DNA from: Odiellus spinosus
Taxonomy: Eukaryota; Arthropoda; Arachnida; Opiliones; Phalangiidae
Direction: 5' to 3'
Assembly: GCA_963920705.1 (NCBI GenBank)
Contig: OY987226.1
Coordinates: forward strand, 20,927,600-20,991,599
Length of the DNA stretch: 64,000 nt
Each line of letters starts with the position of its first letter. Position 1 is the stretch's first letter. Of this stretch, positions 10,791-22,429 are shown one piece after another. The notes beneath the pieces are model-generated. The model saw only the letters and a program-made list of their open reading frames with translations, was not told the DNA's origin and did not search any database. A program made the position numbers and the translations under genes.

Positions 10791-12370
10791 ATGCACTGTT
10801 ATTACCCTTACGCCTTCATGATTCTGCTAATGTTACTCGTGGCAACAACAAATTGCAAAGTAAATCTTTTTTATTTCAGTAAATTATTAATATCTAGTGT
10901 TTAAAGGGAGAATGCAGCCTAACAACAAGTTTTTTTTTCATGGATTCCTTATTGTTTAAATAGGCCTAATAAACTAGTGAATAATTTACGAACAAATATT
11001 GAACTAGAAATAAAATTAAAACTTTCCCGGAAAATAGGCTTAGCGGGATTCACGGAGTTCCTTATTTCCTCGCGTATAAGGTCTCGCGACCAATCGAATG
11101 CGATTGCAAGTCTAGTGAAGATCTCGCGTGAACGATGGACCTTTGCTCATTGGTCGCTAGACCTTATAATTCAGGATCTCCATTGCTAAGCCTATCTTCC
11201 GGGTAAGTTTTAAATTTATTTCTAGTTTAATATTTGTTTAGTAAACTTTTTATTGGTGATTAGGCCAATTTAAACGATAAGGAATCTTTAAAAAAAACAC
11301 TTGTTATTAGGTTGCATTCTCCCTTTAAAGAAATAATGAAGATGAAGAACGTGTTATTTTTAATTACGAGTTCGGGGTTTAATTCACGAATTTTAGGAAG
11401 ATAGACGGAGAAAGGTAAGGATCTATCTATAATTCGTGGGTTCGATGATAATGAACATTATTTTCAAGGTCGTGAAGATCCTATTTTACAATCGTGTTCA
11501 TCCGAACCTAATTACAGAGATGTAGAGGACTTCATTTGGGTCAGTACTGCGTTATAAGGTCCACTACCGATAGTAATTAATTTCAGATCAGAGACGTAAT
11601 TCCATGCAACTCGCACGATGATTGTGACGAGGCGACTTCGTGCTGCGTTACGGTTCGGGGTCCCATTCCCCCGGAAAGAGGTCAGGTTCAAAGAAATACA
11701 TTTATACAGGAAATAATGATTGATATTTAATCATTATATATTAATTTTATCAGTAACTCATACTAAGATGGATCTGATTGGCGGTCCTGTCTTAAGTAGA
11801 ACGTGTCAGCCTTTGGCCAAACTGGGAGAGCCCTGTGCAGGCGGACAACAGTCTGCGTTCACCAGCAATAATTTTTGCCCTTGCCAAAATAATCGTAAGT
11901 TGAAGCGAGAGTTAATCCGTAGACTCTTGGTTAAAGGATTAATATTAAAGGGACAATTAGGATAACTTTTTTCTTTTGATTCCTTATACAGGGTGTTTCT
12001 AAAATGGTGGTAGGACCGAGCTACAGTGGGTTCTACGGGTCATTTTGAAACGAAAATGTTCTATGACGTTTTGTCGTTCGGGGCATCGTTTAAGAGTTAC
12101 GAAATGAATCATGCGTGGATGACCCCTTAACATACATTAATAAACGTTTATTAATGTATGTTTAGGGGTCATCCACTCATGATTCATTTCGTAACTCTTA
12201 AACGGTGCCCCAACGACAAAACGTCATAGAACATTTTCGTTTCAAAATGACCCGTAGAACCCACTGTAGCTCGGTCCTACCACCATATCGATGACTACAG
12301 TGATGTTAAAGGATTTCTTATTTTTGCAGTGATCTGCGTTGAAAAGTGTGAAGCCGACCCTTGGTTCTGA
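10791..12370 (+). CDS. Family B cysteine-rich secreted protein, gene B1 (4 exons)
   Basis: Coding exons 10791-10859, 11587-11680, 11754-11894 and 12330-12370 give 114 residues; intron phases are 0, 1, 1. Exon 1 is a signal peptide with a strongly hydrophobic core (M-I-L-L-M-L-L-V-A). Exon 2 carries the first four cysteines as C-x5-C-x5-C-C, exon 3 carries C-x-P-L-x3-G-x2-C and C-x-C, and exon 4 carries C-x3-C before TGA. Ten cysteines in this order, with a C-Q-P-L-A-x-L-G motif, are the hallmark of the colipase/prokineticin/Dickkopf-type fold, a group that includes signalling peptides (prokineticin, astakine) and some venom peptides. Which role applies here cannot be told. Introns 1 and 3 contain transposons. 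A TCAGT motif lies at 10751-10755 and AATAAA at 12447-12452. B2 is a paralogue with identical phases. Confidence 0.78.
10905..11324. mobile_element. AGGGAGAATGC/TTAA MITE in B1 intron 1 (complete)
   Basis: 420 bp from AGGGAGAATGCAGCCTAAC to GTTAGGTTGCATTCTCCCT-type ends, flanked by TTAA at 10901-10904 and 11325-11328. The whole element is a long imperfect palindrome, with CTAGCGACCAAT-like arms near the centre. TTAA targeting suggests a piggyBac-like or other TTAA-specific transposase in trans; this is inference. The open frame at 10977-11189 is a by-product and matches internal sequence of other copies. Confidence 0.85.
12004..12286. mobile_element. Near-perfect hairpin element in B1 intron 3
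   Basis: 283 bp. The left arm starts ATGGTGGTAGGACCGAGC and the right arm ends with its reverse complement. The arms are about 141 bp each with roughly five differences and meet at AATAAA-CG-TTTATT with no loop. A similar terminal stretch (AAAATGGTGGTAGG) is present alone at 30055-30067. Transcription of B1 would place a long stem in the pre-mRNA. Confidence 0.85.
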
Positions 12371-12811
12371 CAATGAAGAACCACGTATGTTAATTAACAC
12401 TAACATGGAACTAGCTGGTTAATTATTAAGTATTTTTAGAAATCTTAATAAACAAGAAATGGTTTACGTCACCCAATTGTTAATTACATAATTGGTTGAA
12501 CAAATAAAAGACACGATCTTTTAAATGTGTAACATAAAAATCTCTTTTAAATTTGGGAATTAGAATAGTATATTAATTAATACACTAGAATGGACGACGT
12601 ACACTAAGCCATCTCACTTCAATAAACCTCGGTTAATTGTGATTAAACCTCGGTTAAATCTGATTAAACCGGCTAGTTACGCCTCTTCTGAAAAGGGTAT
12701 AATGCGCAAACAAGGATTGAACGATGCAGTTAGGTTAGGCTAGTCCCTACAAATAAAATTATTGGAAACTGCGCATGTGGACCAAAATATTCCTTTCAAT
12801 GTTCTCTTTAT

Positions 12812-12848
<37 letters not shown>

Positions 12849-14040
12849 CCGACAATTATTCAACTACCTTGAAATTAAAAGTGCTGTACACAAACTCGGT
12901 AGTTATAGTATGTATAAATGGTCAAAACCGAGGCGGATTGATACGCAATGTTTAACCCCATAAGGATCAAGTAGTTTCTCGCAACTGCTCTTAATAAAGT
13001 ATTTAAATTCTAAAATTCAAAAATTGTCCCACGATAATAATCTTGGCACGTCGCATCTTCAAAATCAAGGACATCGAGCTTATCAATTTTGAGGATTATT
13101 TTTAAGTCAAGGTTACGTTACCAAAAATACAGTAAGGCCCTAAGTTACAGCGTTTAAGGCGGTAGTCAATGGGTAACTCAACAAAAAGGGTATTTTACCG
13201 TACCTATTATCAAGCGAAAAACAAATGTTATCAGTTCGCGGTTTTCACTCAAATTTGAATTGAAATCTTTAGTTCATGATGTAATTTTGATAATTATAAC
13301 GCGAGAGATTAGCGAATCTTGTTTAAAAATAACTCATCGAAATTTTATCATTTCCGTACTAATTATCTCACGTTCTAATATCGCTAAATTCTTCAACTTT
13401 ACTTCTAACGAACCATAAAAGTCAGACGTAGTTCGTGGTAGAATTTGACAATTTTAAGTTTAATTTTTCTATAGTTACGATAAGAAATGTATATTATAAT
13501 GCTGTTTTACGCGTAAACTCGAAGGTGTCGCCACAATAGAGAGTATTATCCGAGACCGTCACCGTCTGACCTACAGCGTGCCCATCCGCCGAGAGAAAAG
13601 GGATACTGGGGAAGGAGGTAAGAGAGAGAGAGAGTTCTGTAGACTGCGAAATAAATCACTCCCAAACAATTCTTACCACCCCCCCCCCCCAGAAAAACTG
13701 AAATCCCTATTATCAGTGCCATCTCGTGTTTTTTCATCGTACTAAATAAGTTAACTATTTACTTCCGCCTTAACCATTAAAACTAATAGAAGTGACATAC
13801 TTTCAGTTTGCTTATGGTACAAACGTAAGCGTGTTTTTATTAATTCTAGCGCTATCTTCCTGTGGAAATTAGTTCAAGAATTTCTTGAATTTCGTTTTTA
13901 AGATCGATCAAGTTTTTTATATACCTATCGGTATATACTATCTTACACCATTGCTATGAACTAAATTGTAGTACAGGAGCGTCAATTTATCACACGGCGG
14001 TAGTTTTATTACTTTGTCCGTAACTAAGGGTGTAAGAGAG
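12371..14040. other. Intergenic; low-complexity tracts, no gene
   Basis: AT-rich spacer between B1 and B2. It contains a run of about 30 A (12816-12845), a (GA)n tract near 13620-13634 and a C run at 13678-13690. The small open frames here run through these tracts and are not supported as genes. Confidence 0.5.
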
Positions 14041-14053
14041 CCTAAGGATTTAT

Positions 14054-14089
14054 TATAAATTCTTAACTTTTACGCTTTAACACTTCAGT
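14054..14089 (+). promoter_or_regulatory. Candidate core promoter of B2 (TATA box and initiator)
   Basis: TATAAAT at 14054-14060 is followed by an arthropod initiator TTCAGTT at 14084-14090. The A of TCAGT (14087) lies 33 bp after the first T of the TATA box, close to the usual TATA-to-start spacing. The predicted 5' UTR would be about 60 bp to the ATG at 14148. Confidence 0.55.
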
Positions 14090-14147
14090 TTTGGAATTAA
14101 ATTCAACTGAGCGAAAGTGAATTAAATTCTTTACTAGATCAAAATAA

Positions 14148-17100
14148 ATGGCTTCGAGTTACAAATACGGTTTCGCGATTCTGACGATTCTGTCCCTTGT
14201 TTTAATACAATATTCCCAACAACAAAAGGTAAGACATTACTGACCAAAGGTCTAAAATCCATTTTTTTTCGTTCAATCACTAACGTTAACATGACCTCGT
14301 CAAAATTGTGACTGAGATGAAAAGACTTTCATTGTGCGGGGAATTACTATTTTTACAGGGAAATATAACTGCGAGTCACGCAAAATATTCGCTACTTTAC
14401 ATAGAAATCAAATTTTCGACCCTACAAAGATCTTATACCAGCGTTTTTAGAGACACCCTTATGTTGGTAACATGAAAAAAATAAGCTGGCGCCTGAATAT
14501 TTTGAATAGAGCTCGAAATCAAATAATGAATAACTTTAGATATCCATTGATAACCCCAAGGTGTTTTTCAAATATCTTAATCTCGGTTAAATTGTTTGTT
14601 AATACACCTGAAAAACAAATCCTTTGAAATATTCTAACGGCCTCAGTCTAGTTTGCCGGGAAATATATGAGGAAGGGAACGATTGATTGGCTGATTTTTG
14701 TCTTGCGCAAAGACTGATTTTTTGAGTTTAGAAAAAAAAAAAACTGTATCTGTCTTCTGCTATAGATTGTCTGTAACATTTCCAAAGTCCTATGGCGATT
14801 TCGGTAATATCAATATTATTTTATTGATTAATAGATATTAAATCTCAAAACTTAATATTATCGTGATTTAGGTTATGATTACATTGACGTTGATAAAAGA
14901 AACGTCAATGTAATCTTTTAAGGTTATTTACTTCTATAATAGCGTCTTGATATCGTCTAGGCCTAGTTCATGTAGTTTTAGAAAAATTAGCAGACTACGT
15001 AATATAGCCAATAAAATAATCGAACTATCTCATAATCCTTAACCCTTCTCTAGATGGCACTGCGGTTTGTTCTGCTAATCACATGACCTCCTGGTTTATC
15101 CCTTCCTCTTAACACGCGGCCACCCATCTTGTTTATTTGTTTTTCAGGTGTATATAAAACCACTAACTACATAAACAGACGAGTATCAAATGGATACGAA
15201 TTATCACCTGAGATTGAATTTGAAGCTTGATTAATAAACAAATTACGCGTTTATTCAAACGGATAATGCCAAGATAAAAATACGATGTTTTTCAAAATCC
15301 GTGTAGAATGAAATAAAATAATTATATTTTAATCTTAATCACATTCTAGCTTAGAGATCTTAATTTGGGATCAAATCCGCGAAGAAATTCAAGTTTCAAA
15401 TTTTCTTATCGGTGAAATTTCCTAAAACAATGAGTACGAATAAAACGTTTCCTTACATTCAGATACGTTAACTCGAATAAGAAATGGATATTTTTTCGCG
15501 AAAAGATATTACCTGATTGACATTCAAGATATTCTTATTCAATTAACAAAAGTTAAACGAATTTCAAGCTCTAAAAGGAATGGATTCCTACGTCCACCTA
15601 TTTACTTCTGACCGTAATGAGAATTTTAGAAATCAACGATCGTAGACTCAAAATTAAAAACTTAACGAAAACTCCTCGTTCTGATTTTAAACAAAGGGAT
15701 AAAATAGGAAAATAAGACCAAAGTCGGTTTACGACGAAACAATCAAGAATTTTGAGCGATAACCACACAATTTCTCGATCCTCGAAGTCTCCACCTTTAC
15801 TTTGGAATCTCTATAATTTTTTGTCTAAATTTTGTCTTTAGTTGAACCCCGCGAGAGAATGTTACTCTCACGCGGATTGCAACCAAAATTCATGTTGCGT
15901 GGCTGAACGGGAACCTAGACCAAGGAGTCGAGTTGCCATTTTCATTCCACGAAGAGTGCCGTCCTTAAGTAAGCGATAATGACATATTCCATAAAATTAA
16001 ATAAGGTAAAGTACCAATTGAAATGACTACAATGACAATTAGATTTATGTAGATTTCAAATATTATTGTAATTTTAGAAGATGGTAAATTACGCGGTAAT
16101 TTACAGGTATTGATAAAATGATTTGTATTTGAATTTCTGTGATTTTAAAGGTGGTATTCCTCTTTCAAACTCTACAAAAATAATATTTTTGACTGCCCAA
16201 CCCCTACACTCGAGTAAACTGGAATATTTTTCATGTTGCAATTGAACATTTGAGCTTGAAGTTATAGAACAAAGACATTTGACATGAAAAATTACATTAA
16301 CACGTCGTAAACGACGCTAAGCACGAACAACTATTGAGAACGTAGCAATTTGTTTTCACTTTTTATACAAAAAATTAAAAAAGATTAAGTTCTAAATTAC
16401 GGTACTAATTTTCCAGAGCAAACCGTAAATTACGATTCCTGCGGTAATTTAAAGCATAAATTACCAGTAGAACTCTACTTTTATGGAATTACGACACAAG
16501 TGTCTTAGCTGATATAAAAATTTTCGTCCACAAATTAAAATTACGTATTATTCTCGCTACCTTGATAGCTAGTTTCAATTCAGGAACATTAAATATTTTA
16601 AAGGCTAAGAAATTTATACAGTCGAGTTAATTTGAATTTTTCACTCTAAACAATTAATCGAAAGTGATTTCAACACGTTATAGGTGTTTAGAGATTCACA
16701 ATCATTATCGCAGTATCCGGCGACGCGTTTTAAATCTTTATATTGGTACTTTACTGGTAATCGAAAATAAATAAAGAATAGTAACACGTCGAATTTGATT
16801 ATTCAGGACGTCGAGCTAAGAAGCCAGATCCAGTGGTAAGTAGCGCGTGCCAACCATTGGCCGGACTGGGAGAAAGATGCTATGGCGAAACTCAACACCC
16901 TGATGATGGAAATATTGGAGGATGCGATTGCCAATATGGATGTAAGAATTCCATTTGTAAAATTTGAACTCGATCTTTATCTTTGCCATCATTTATCGAA
17001 GGCAGATATTAAACGTTAACGATAAATAAATCAGGGTAAAAATTAATTTATGAAAACCGAGAAATTAATTAGGAAACAGAATTGGGTTGTCCATCCTAAC

Positions 17101-17613
17101 GTACGCACGGCATGCCCGGCAGAGTGACCGCAAAAAAAAAAAAAAAAGCCCAAAAAATTAGGAATAAAAAGTTTGCCTTACATTCGGATACCTTAACTCG
17201 AATAAGAAATGGATGTTTTTTCGCCAAAAAAACATTCACGATAATCTTATTCAAATAACAAAAGTTATACGAATTTCGAGCTCTATCTGGCTGTTCTTGC
17301 ATGAAACTTTGTACTTGCTATGCTGCGTTTAGAAGTCTAATGGGTCAAATGATGACGCATATTGGCCTGTAAATGGCGAAAGGTCGAAGAGATAGCTTTG
17401 AAAAGTTGTCAGTAAATAATTAACATTTATTAAACAGAACTGTAGTGTCTCCTTGCGAATCAATATTATATATTAAAAAATATGTAACGTAAGCCTAAAG
17501 ATCCAATTACACAACGTTTATGCCCTAAATCTTCAATAATATCTTTGTTTTCTTTTGCAGTGACTTGCAGAAACGCAGTTTGCGTCACTCGAAATTACGG
17601 ACCGACTTACTGA
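14148..17613 (+). CDS. Family B cysteine-rich secreted protein, gene B2 (4 exons)
   Basis: Coding exons 14148-14228, 15842-15968, 16807-16941 and 17561-17613 give 131 residues, with intron phases 0, 1, 1 exactly as in B1. The start encodes a hydrophobic leader (F-A-I-L-T-I-L-S-L-V-L). Exon 2 has C-x5-C-x4-C-C followed by an Arg/Pro-rich stretch ending P-R-R-V-P, and exon 3 begins with R-R-R-A-K-K, so a basic loop lies between the cysteine clusters. Exon 3 has C-Q-P-L-A-G-L-G-E-R-C and C-D-C; exon 4 has C-x4-C and ends at TGA. Ten cysteines and the C-x-P-L-x3-G motif again point to the colipase/prokineticin-type fold. All introns are GT-AG (first donor GTAAGA). Intron 1 contains a nested transposon pair (14519-15571). 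AATAAA lies at 17618-17623. The basic insert and the lack of other domains are the main differences from B1. Confidence 0.8.
14519..15571 (+). mobile_element. GAGCTCGG-family element interrupted by a TA-flanked insertion, in B2 intron 1
   Basis: The outer element begins GAGCTCGAAATC (after TA at 14517-14518) and ends TTTCAAGCTC before TA. It matches the copy at 27385-27888 except for the insert at 14605-15150. The ends have drifted more than in other copies, suggesting an older insertion. Confidence 0.78.
14605..15150. mobile_element. 546-bp TIR element nested in the GAGCTCGG copy
   Basis: Ends CACCTGAAAAACAAAT and ATTTGTTTTTCAGGTG are perfect inverted copies of 16 bp. TA lies on both sides (14603-14604, 15151-15152), and the uninterrupted host sequence GTTTGTTAATATAAAACC is present in the copy at 34540-34565. 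TA duplication suggests a Tc1/mariner-type MITE. The interior has a small perfect hairpin at 14877-14915 (15-bp arms, GATTACATTGACGTT). Confidence 0.8.
17157..17282 (+). mobile_element. Right-end fragment of the GAGCTCGG family in B2 intron 3
   Basis: Contains AAGTTTGCCTTACATTCGGA, AATAAGAAATGGAT and the terminal ACGAATTTCGAGCTC followed by TA. Only the right end is present. It is preceded by an A run with a GCCC motif that resembles the A-run segments at 6870 and 9010. Confidence 0.7.
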
Positions 17614-17708
17614 ATATAATAAAATCATTATTAAATTTTCTTCTCCAAATTTGTTTTCTATTTATTTTGCACTAAAGATTTAAGGTTAGTAGAAGAGACG
17701 GGTCAAGC

Positions 17709-17878
17709 TAGAGATCGGGGTTTCGAAAAGAAATTTCTGATTATTTAATCTTTATTCATAACTTAAAATTTTTCGAGGAAAGTCTATGATAAATCCAACG
17801 TAATCGCGAATAATTTCCGATTCTTTTTTTATGATTAACTGATAGTTGTGGATTATTTTGTCCAAACCCCGATCTCTA
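17709..17878. mobile_element. hAT-like MITE, copy 2
   Basis: 170 bp with ends TAGAGATCGGGGTTT and AAACCCCGATCTCTA. The flanking 8-mers GGTCAAGC (17701-17708) and GCTCAAGC (17879-17886) match at 7 of 8 positions. It is the same family as 3573-3752 but reads in reverse relative to it. It lies just downstream of B2. Confidence 0.8.
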
Positions 17879-17990
17879 GCTCAAGCAGGCTCAGACGTAA
17901 ATTACAAAAATCTCCTGACTGTTCGGAATTCGAGCTTAAATATTCAGGGCACAGCCACTTAAAAGTATACTGAAAATCAATATATGGTAG

Positions 17991-18854
17991 CAAGAATCCA
18001 TTCAGGTTCCATAAGAATATGGGAGCATAGCCTCTGGTACCACTAAAATTGTTATTTTTCGTCGAATTACTAATAATGTGTTTCTTTATAAAAACCACTA
18101 CAGTATACTTTTGCGGTGTTATTTCTCTTTGTTTTTTCAGAACACAAAGACTATACGAGTTAGCTGTATAGTCTGTGCCTCGCTCCTTGAATTTGCTTTG
18201 CTGCAAAACTTTGTTGTTCGGCAGATTGAACATTTTACAGGCATATTGGGCTTCCGCAGCTCAAATTATGTCAAAATTCTGGGTAATTTAAAACGTTGCT
18301 GAGAAAAATCCCATGGCAGTTACAAAACTATATTTTCCCAGAATCTTTATCTATCGTGTGTCTACTAATATTCAAAATTTCAACTGATTTCAGGTGGGGG
18401 AAGACAGTCTACTCCATTGTCGAATCCAACGATGTGGCCTATCTTTAACATTATCGAGCTAAACTTCAATTGATTTGTATTCGCACACTATAATGGTTAA
18501 ATGATTATTTTTGTGGTAGAAAGGTGAGGACACAACAATAGTTTACTATCACAATAAAATTTTACAAGTGGCGAAACAAAAAATTTTAACATTATGTTAC
18601 CCAAATTCCTATGGGCAGTTTGGGTTGTTCTTTTCGCAACATTTGTACGCTTAGATCTGTTTTTCGGTCGGCTACATTTTTAATACCCAAAATATTATGT
18701 CAAGGTCGTTAGTGGCGCGGGTTAAGGATAGATCTCAGGAGCGATTTACTCGAAAAATCGATTCGAAACGGACGAACTTTTGCTACAAAGTTTGGGAGGA
18801 TGGTTAATGAATCGCGGCCCTCCCATATTCTTATGGAACCTGAATGGATTCTTG
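17991..18854. mobile_element. CAAGAA-ended element with 7-bp duplication, long copy 2
   Basis: 864 bp with the same 40-bp inverted ends as 8671-8987 and a perfect 7-bp duplication ATGGTAG (17984-17990, 18855-18861). The outer parts (17991-18050 and 18620-18854) match the short copy. The middle, about 18060-18600, has no counterpart in it and includes a polypyrimidine-AG followed by an open stretch at about 18394-18473. The middle may be the ancestral interior or captured sequence. Confidence 0.8.
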
Positions 18855-18861
18855 ATGGTAG

Positions 18862-19220
18862 TAAAAAACCAATCAGACCATAAGCATATTGGTTAAAAAT
18901 ACCAAGGTCCTCCCCCAGCTTTATAACAAAAACGCGCAGTACATTTGGGAATTTCAGATAATAAACGCAGTGAAATTAAATTATGGGCAAGGTCTATCGT
19001 GTTTGACAAATTGCCCAAAAACCTTTTGATATTCCCGCATATCACTAACCTGTCATGAAATATGCTAAACTTTGCGAGGTTTATGGTTTGCGAGGTTTAT
19101 GGTTTGTCATAATTTAAAGGGTTCTGAGATGATAGGTAAAGTCTACAGCAGGTGCGTTCAAGTAAAGTCTGTGGAGGAAATATAAATAAGCTAATTGGTT
19201 ATACCATAAGAAAAATAATT
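18862..19220. other. No recognisable feature
   Basis: AT-rich spacer with a short direct repeat, GCGAGGTTTATGGTTT, at about 19074-19104. Nothing else is recognised. Confidence 0.45.
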
Positions 19221-19357
19221 ACAAATATTTGGTTGATCAGTTAATCATAAAAAATCATCGGTTAATTAATTATTCGCGATTACTTCCCGTGAATAATTTC
19301 AAAATATGAATAAAGATAAAACAAACAGAAATTATCTTATCCAAACCCCGACCTCTA
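19221..19357 (+). mobile_element. hAT-like MITE, left-truncated copy 3
   Basis: Matches copy 1 from ACAAATATTTGGTT to the intact right end CAAACCCCGACCTCTA. The first 40 bp or so are missing. It abuts an interior point of a TTAA-family MITE at 19358. Confidence 0.75.
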
Positions 19358-19660
19358 GCTTAGCGGAATTCATGAAGATCCTGATTTCCTCACGTATAAG
19401 GTCTAGCGACCAATCGAAAGCGATTCTCGTGGAGATCTCGCGTGAACGACGGGTCTTCGCTCATTGGTTGCTAGACCTTACACGGAGGCAATTCAGGATC
19501 TCCATGAATCCCGCTAAGCCTATTTTCCGGGAAAGTTTTAAATTTGTTTCTAGTTTAATATTTGTTTGTAATTGTTTTTTTCTGATGGATTAGGAACATT
19601 TAAAAAATAAGGAATCGATTTAAAATCACTTGTTAGGTTGTGTTTTTCACTTTGGTTAAA
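19358..19660 (+). mobile_element. Right two thirds of an AGGGAGAATGC/TTAA MITE
   Basis: Begins inside the family at GCTTAGCGGAATTCATG and runs through the central palindrome and AAATCACTTGTTAGGTTG, with a decayed right end. The left third is absent, replaced by the hAT-like MITE fragment. The open frame crossing this junction is not a gene. Confidence 0.7.
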
Positions 19661-20346
19661 TTATAAAAAGATAATAAGAGGCCTAATATTTTTAGTATAT
19701 AAATATCGATTGATCAAATAAGATTCGATCATTTTGGACAGCGGTCGATCGCATAAGATTCAATCAAATCGACCAAAAAGGGGAAATGAGCTCTACTCTG
19801 ATTGGGATATCCAATAAAAGCATTTATTATTTTATTATTAAATTTTGTTTTTCCACAAAGCCCCATATTTTATTAAGGTGATAAAATCAAAAACTAATAC
19901 AAATTTAATTTCCGGTATGCGCTTAAACAAGGCTTGAAATACATCCGGCCATTATCAAAGCGGGAAAACGTCAATCACTTTTATGGCAAACCACAAATTA
20001 TCAAATCTAACGAGATATTAAATGAAATTGGACGATAATAACAAATTCGTAATACAGTAACGCTTAATTAAAAGAATGTATTTATACACGAAGCTAATCG
20101 AGTACCTTTTAAAGGACAAGTCTCGACCAAAAAAGAGTAAGGTAGACTCAAAAGTCACGACTACATTAGACTTAACCACCATTTTAAAAAAAAAAATGTA
20201 CTTGTGAAGATTGTGGTTAACTTCATCAATTCTTTGTCAATTATTAGTTTCAAAATGGTTTGAAAACAGATTCAAACGCCTCGAAACGCCTGGTTCGATT
20301 GTAGAGCTACATATTAATGGAAGTATCTTTGATTTATAGAGTCCCT
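19661..20346. other. No recognisable gene
   Basis: AT-rich intergenic sequence, including a repeated motif pair ATTGATCAAATAAGATTCGATC and GGTCGATCGCATAAGATTCAATC-like at 19708-19765. No gene structure was seen. Confidence 0.45.
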
Positions 20347-20350
20347 TTAA

Positions 20351-20783
20351 AGGGAGAATGCAACCTAACAAGTGATTTTTTATCGATTCCTATTTTGTTT
20401 AAATAGGCCTTATCCCCTACTGAAAATATTTACAAACAAATATTAAACTAGAAATAAATTTAAAACTTACCCTGAAAATAGGCTTAGCGGGATTCATGGA
20501 GGTTCTGATTTCCTCGCGTGTAAGGTCTAGCGACCAATCGCACGCGACTGTATGTCTCGTGTAGATCACGCGTGAACGACGGGCCTTTGCTCATTGGTCG
20601 CTAGACCCTACACGGACGCAATTCAGGATCTCCATGAATCCCGCTAAGCCTATTTTCAGGGTAAGTTTTAAATTTATTTCTAGTTTAACATTTGTATTGT
20701 AAACTTTTTATCGGTGGATTAGGCCTATTTAAACGATAAGGAATCGATAAAAAAATCACTTGTAATTAGGTTGCATTCTCCCT
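20351..20783. mobile_element. AGGGAGAATGC/TTAA MITE, complete copy
   Basis: 433 bp with intact ends AGGGAGAATGCAACCTAAC and GGTTGCATTCTCCCT, flanked by TTAA at 20347-20350 and 20784-20787. It has a long internal palindrome centred on the CGCGTGAACGACGGG region. Confidence 0.88.
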
Positions 20784-20870
20784 TTAAAGTCACCTTCTTT
20801 ACATACATAGCAGACGACGTTCAACTCAACACGCGCTGTTTAAAGCTAGGAAAGATTCTCGAGCAGACAG

Positions 20871-21274
20871 AGGGGGAATGCAACCTAACAACAAGTGATT
20901 TTTTATCGATTCCTTATTGTTTAAATAGGCCTAATCCTAATGAAAATATTTACGAACAAATATTGAACTAGAAATAAATTCATGGAGATCCTAAATTGCC
21001 TCTGTGTAAGGTCTAGCAACCAATGAGCCAAGGCCTGTCGTTCGCGCGAGATCTCCACGAGACTCACAATCGCTTTCGATTGGTCGATAGACCTTACATG
21101 CGTGGCGCGAGGAAGTCAGGATCTCCATGAATCCCGCTAAGCCTATTTTCCGGGTAGGTTTTAAATTTATTTCTAGTTTAATATTTGTTTTGTAAAAGTT
21201 TTATTGGTGAATTAAGAATATTTAAACTATAAGGAATCGATAAAAATTACTTGTTGTTAGGTTGCATTCTCCCT
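20871..21274. mobile_element. AGGGAGAATGC/TTAA MITE, second adjacent copy
   Basis: 404 bp starting AGGGGGAATGCAACCTAAC and ending GGTTGCATTCTCCCT with TTAA on the right only. Its centre is inverted relative to the neighbouring copy. The 87-bp spacer between the two copies contains AGCAGACGACGT, also seen near 6400. Confidence 0.82.
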
Positions 21275-21600
21275 TTAAGAGACTAAAAAGTACCAAATAA
21301 AGAGTCCGGTCATCTTGCACGGGTGCAAGAGGAGTTGGGACAAAATGGGATAAGCTGAGTTGCGAATTGATAGAAAAATATCGGTATTAGATCCCCTTGA
21401 AGTTCTACTCCATCTTTATCTCAACGGATTTTGATGCTATTTATTATAAAATTTAAGGGGATCCAATAAAATTATGAGGATCATCCGCCTAACGAAATCT
21501 CATGTAGGATACGACAGAAGAATTTCACATCAATTCATCTTAAATAAAAAAGTTATCGCGCCACGAGTCTCTTCATGTAAATACTTTTGTTAATTAAGAT

Positions 21601-22180
21601 CAGTGGTGGCGGACGGTTCTTATATTGGGGGGGGGGGGGCATTTTTCGTTAAAGAACTTGGAAACAAGTTGCTCAAGACCAATTTACCTGATACCACGCT
21701 GAGTGAAGAGTATTGTTGGAAATTAAAAACGTCACCTAGTTTATGAATTGAAGAATTATGTGCTTTTTTTTTCTTGCTAAAGTTCAGCCTGGTAAGGTAT
21801 TGTAAGATAAGAATATTTTTTGCACCAAAAGCTTTCTTTCAAACAATTTAATTAAATAAAGCGTGCGTGATCTAGAAGGCTATGGTTGTACTATCGCTCT
21901 TCTACAAACGGACTCGCGTAGAAATAAATCATATACCTAGTATTTAAAGACAGTCTCTTTATAATTTTTGTTATTATATTATATTATTTTATTAAAAACT
22001 CCAAACAGGTTGAGATTATAGACTGATTTTTCTTATAATTCATTGAATTCAATTATATTCTGAGATTAATCAGAGTATTGACTGAACAATTTGGGGAGGG
22101 ACACGTATATTGGTTGTCCCCACCTGGTTTAATTGAGGGGGGACAATGTCCCCCTGTCCCCACCCGTTCCGCCGCCACTG
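21601..22180. mobile_element. hAT non-autonomous element, 580 bp
   Basis: Starts CAGTGGTGGCGGACGG and ends CCGTTCCGCCGCCACTG, with a perfect 8-bp duplication ATTAAGAT at 21593-21600 and 22181-22188. CAGTGGCG-type termini with an 8-bp duplication are classic for hAT. Near the left end is a run of 14 G before GCATTTTTCG, and near the right end GGGGACAATGTCCCC. The interior has no transposase frame. Confidence 0.88.
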
Positions 22181-22429
22181 ATTAAGATGATCAAGATCAG
22201 AAAAATTAACAAAATATCCCATAGTACGTTTATCTTATGAAATATCCAAGGCCAGGTTAAAGGGCAAATAAAGAGGGGAAGAAGAAGTTTTAAGGTAAAA
22301 TAAGATACAATATTCTATACTGTGATTTGGTCAGTCACGGGACAAGTTTCCAGCTTCCACTACTTAACACGCGCGCCTCTGGTGGACATAAATGAAAGCG
22401 TATCCGTGTTAAAATTTCAGGTTAAACTT

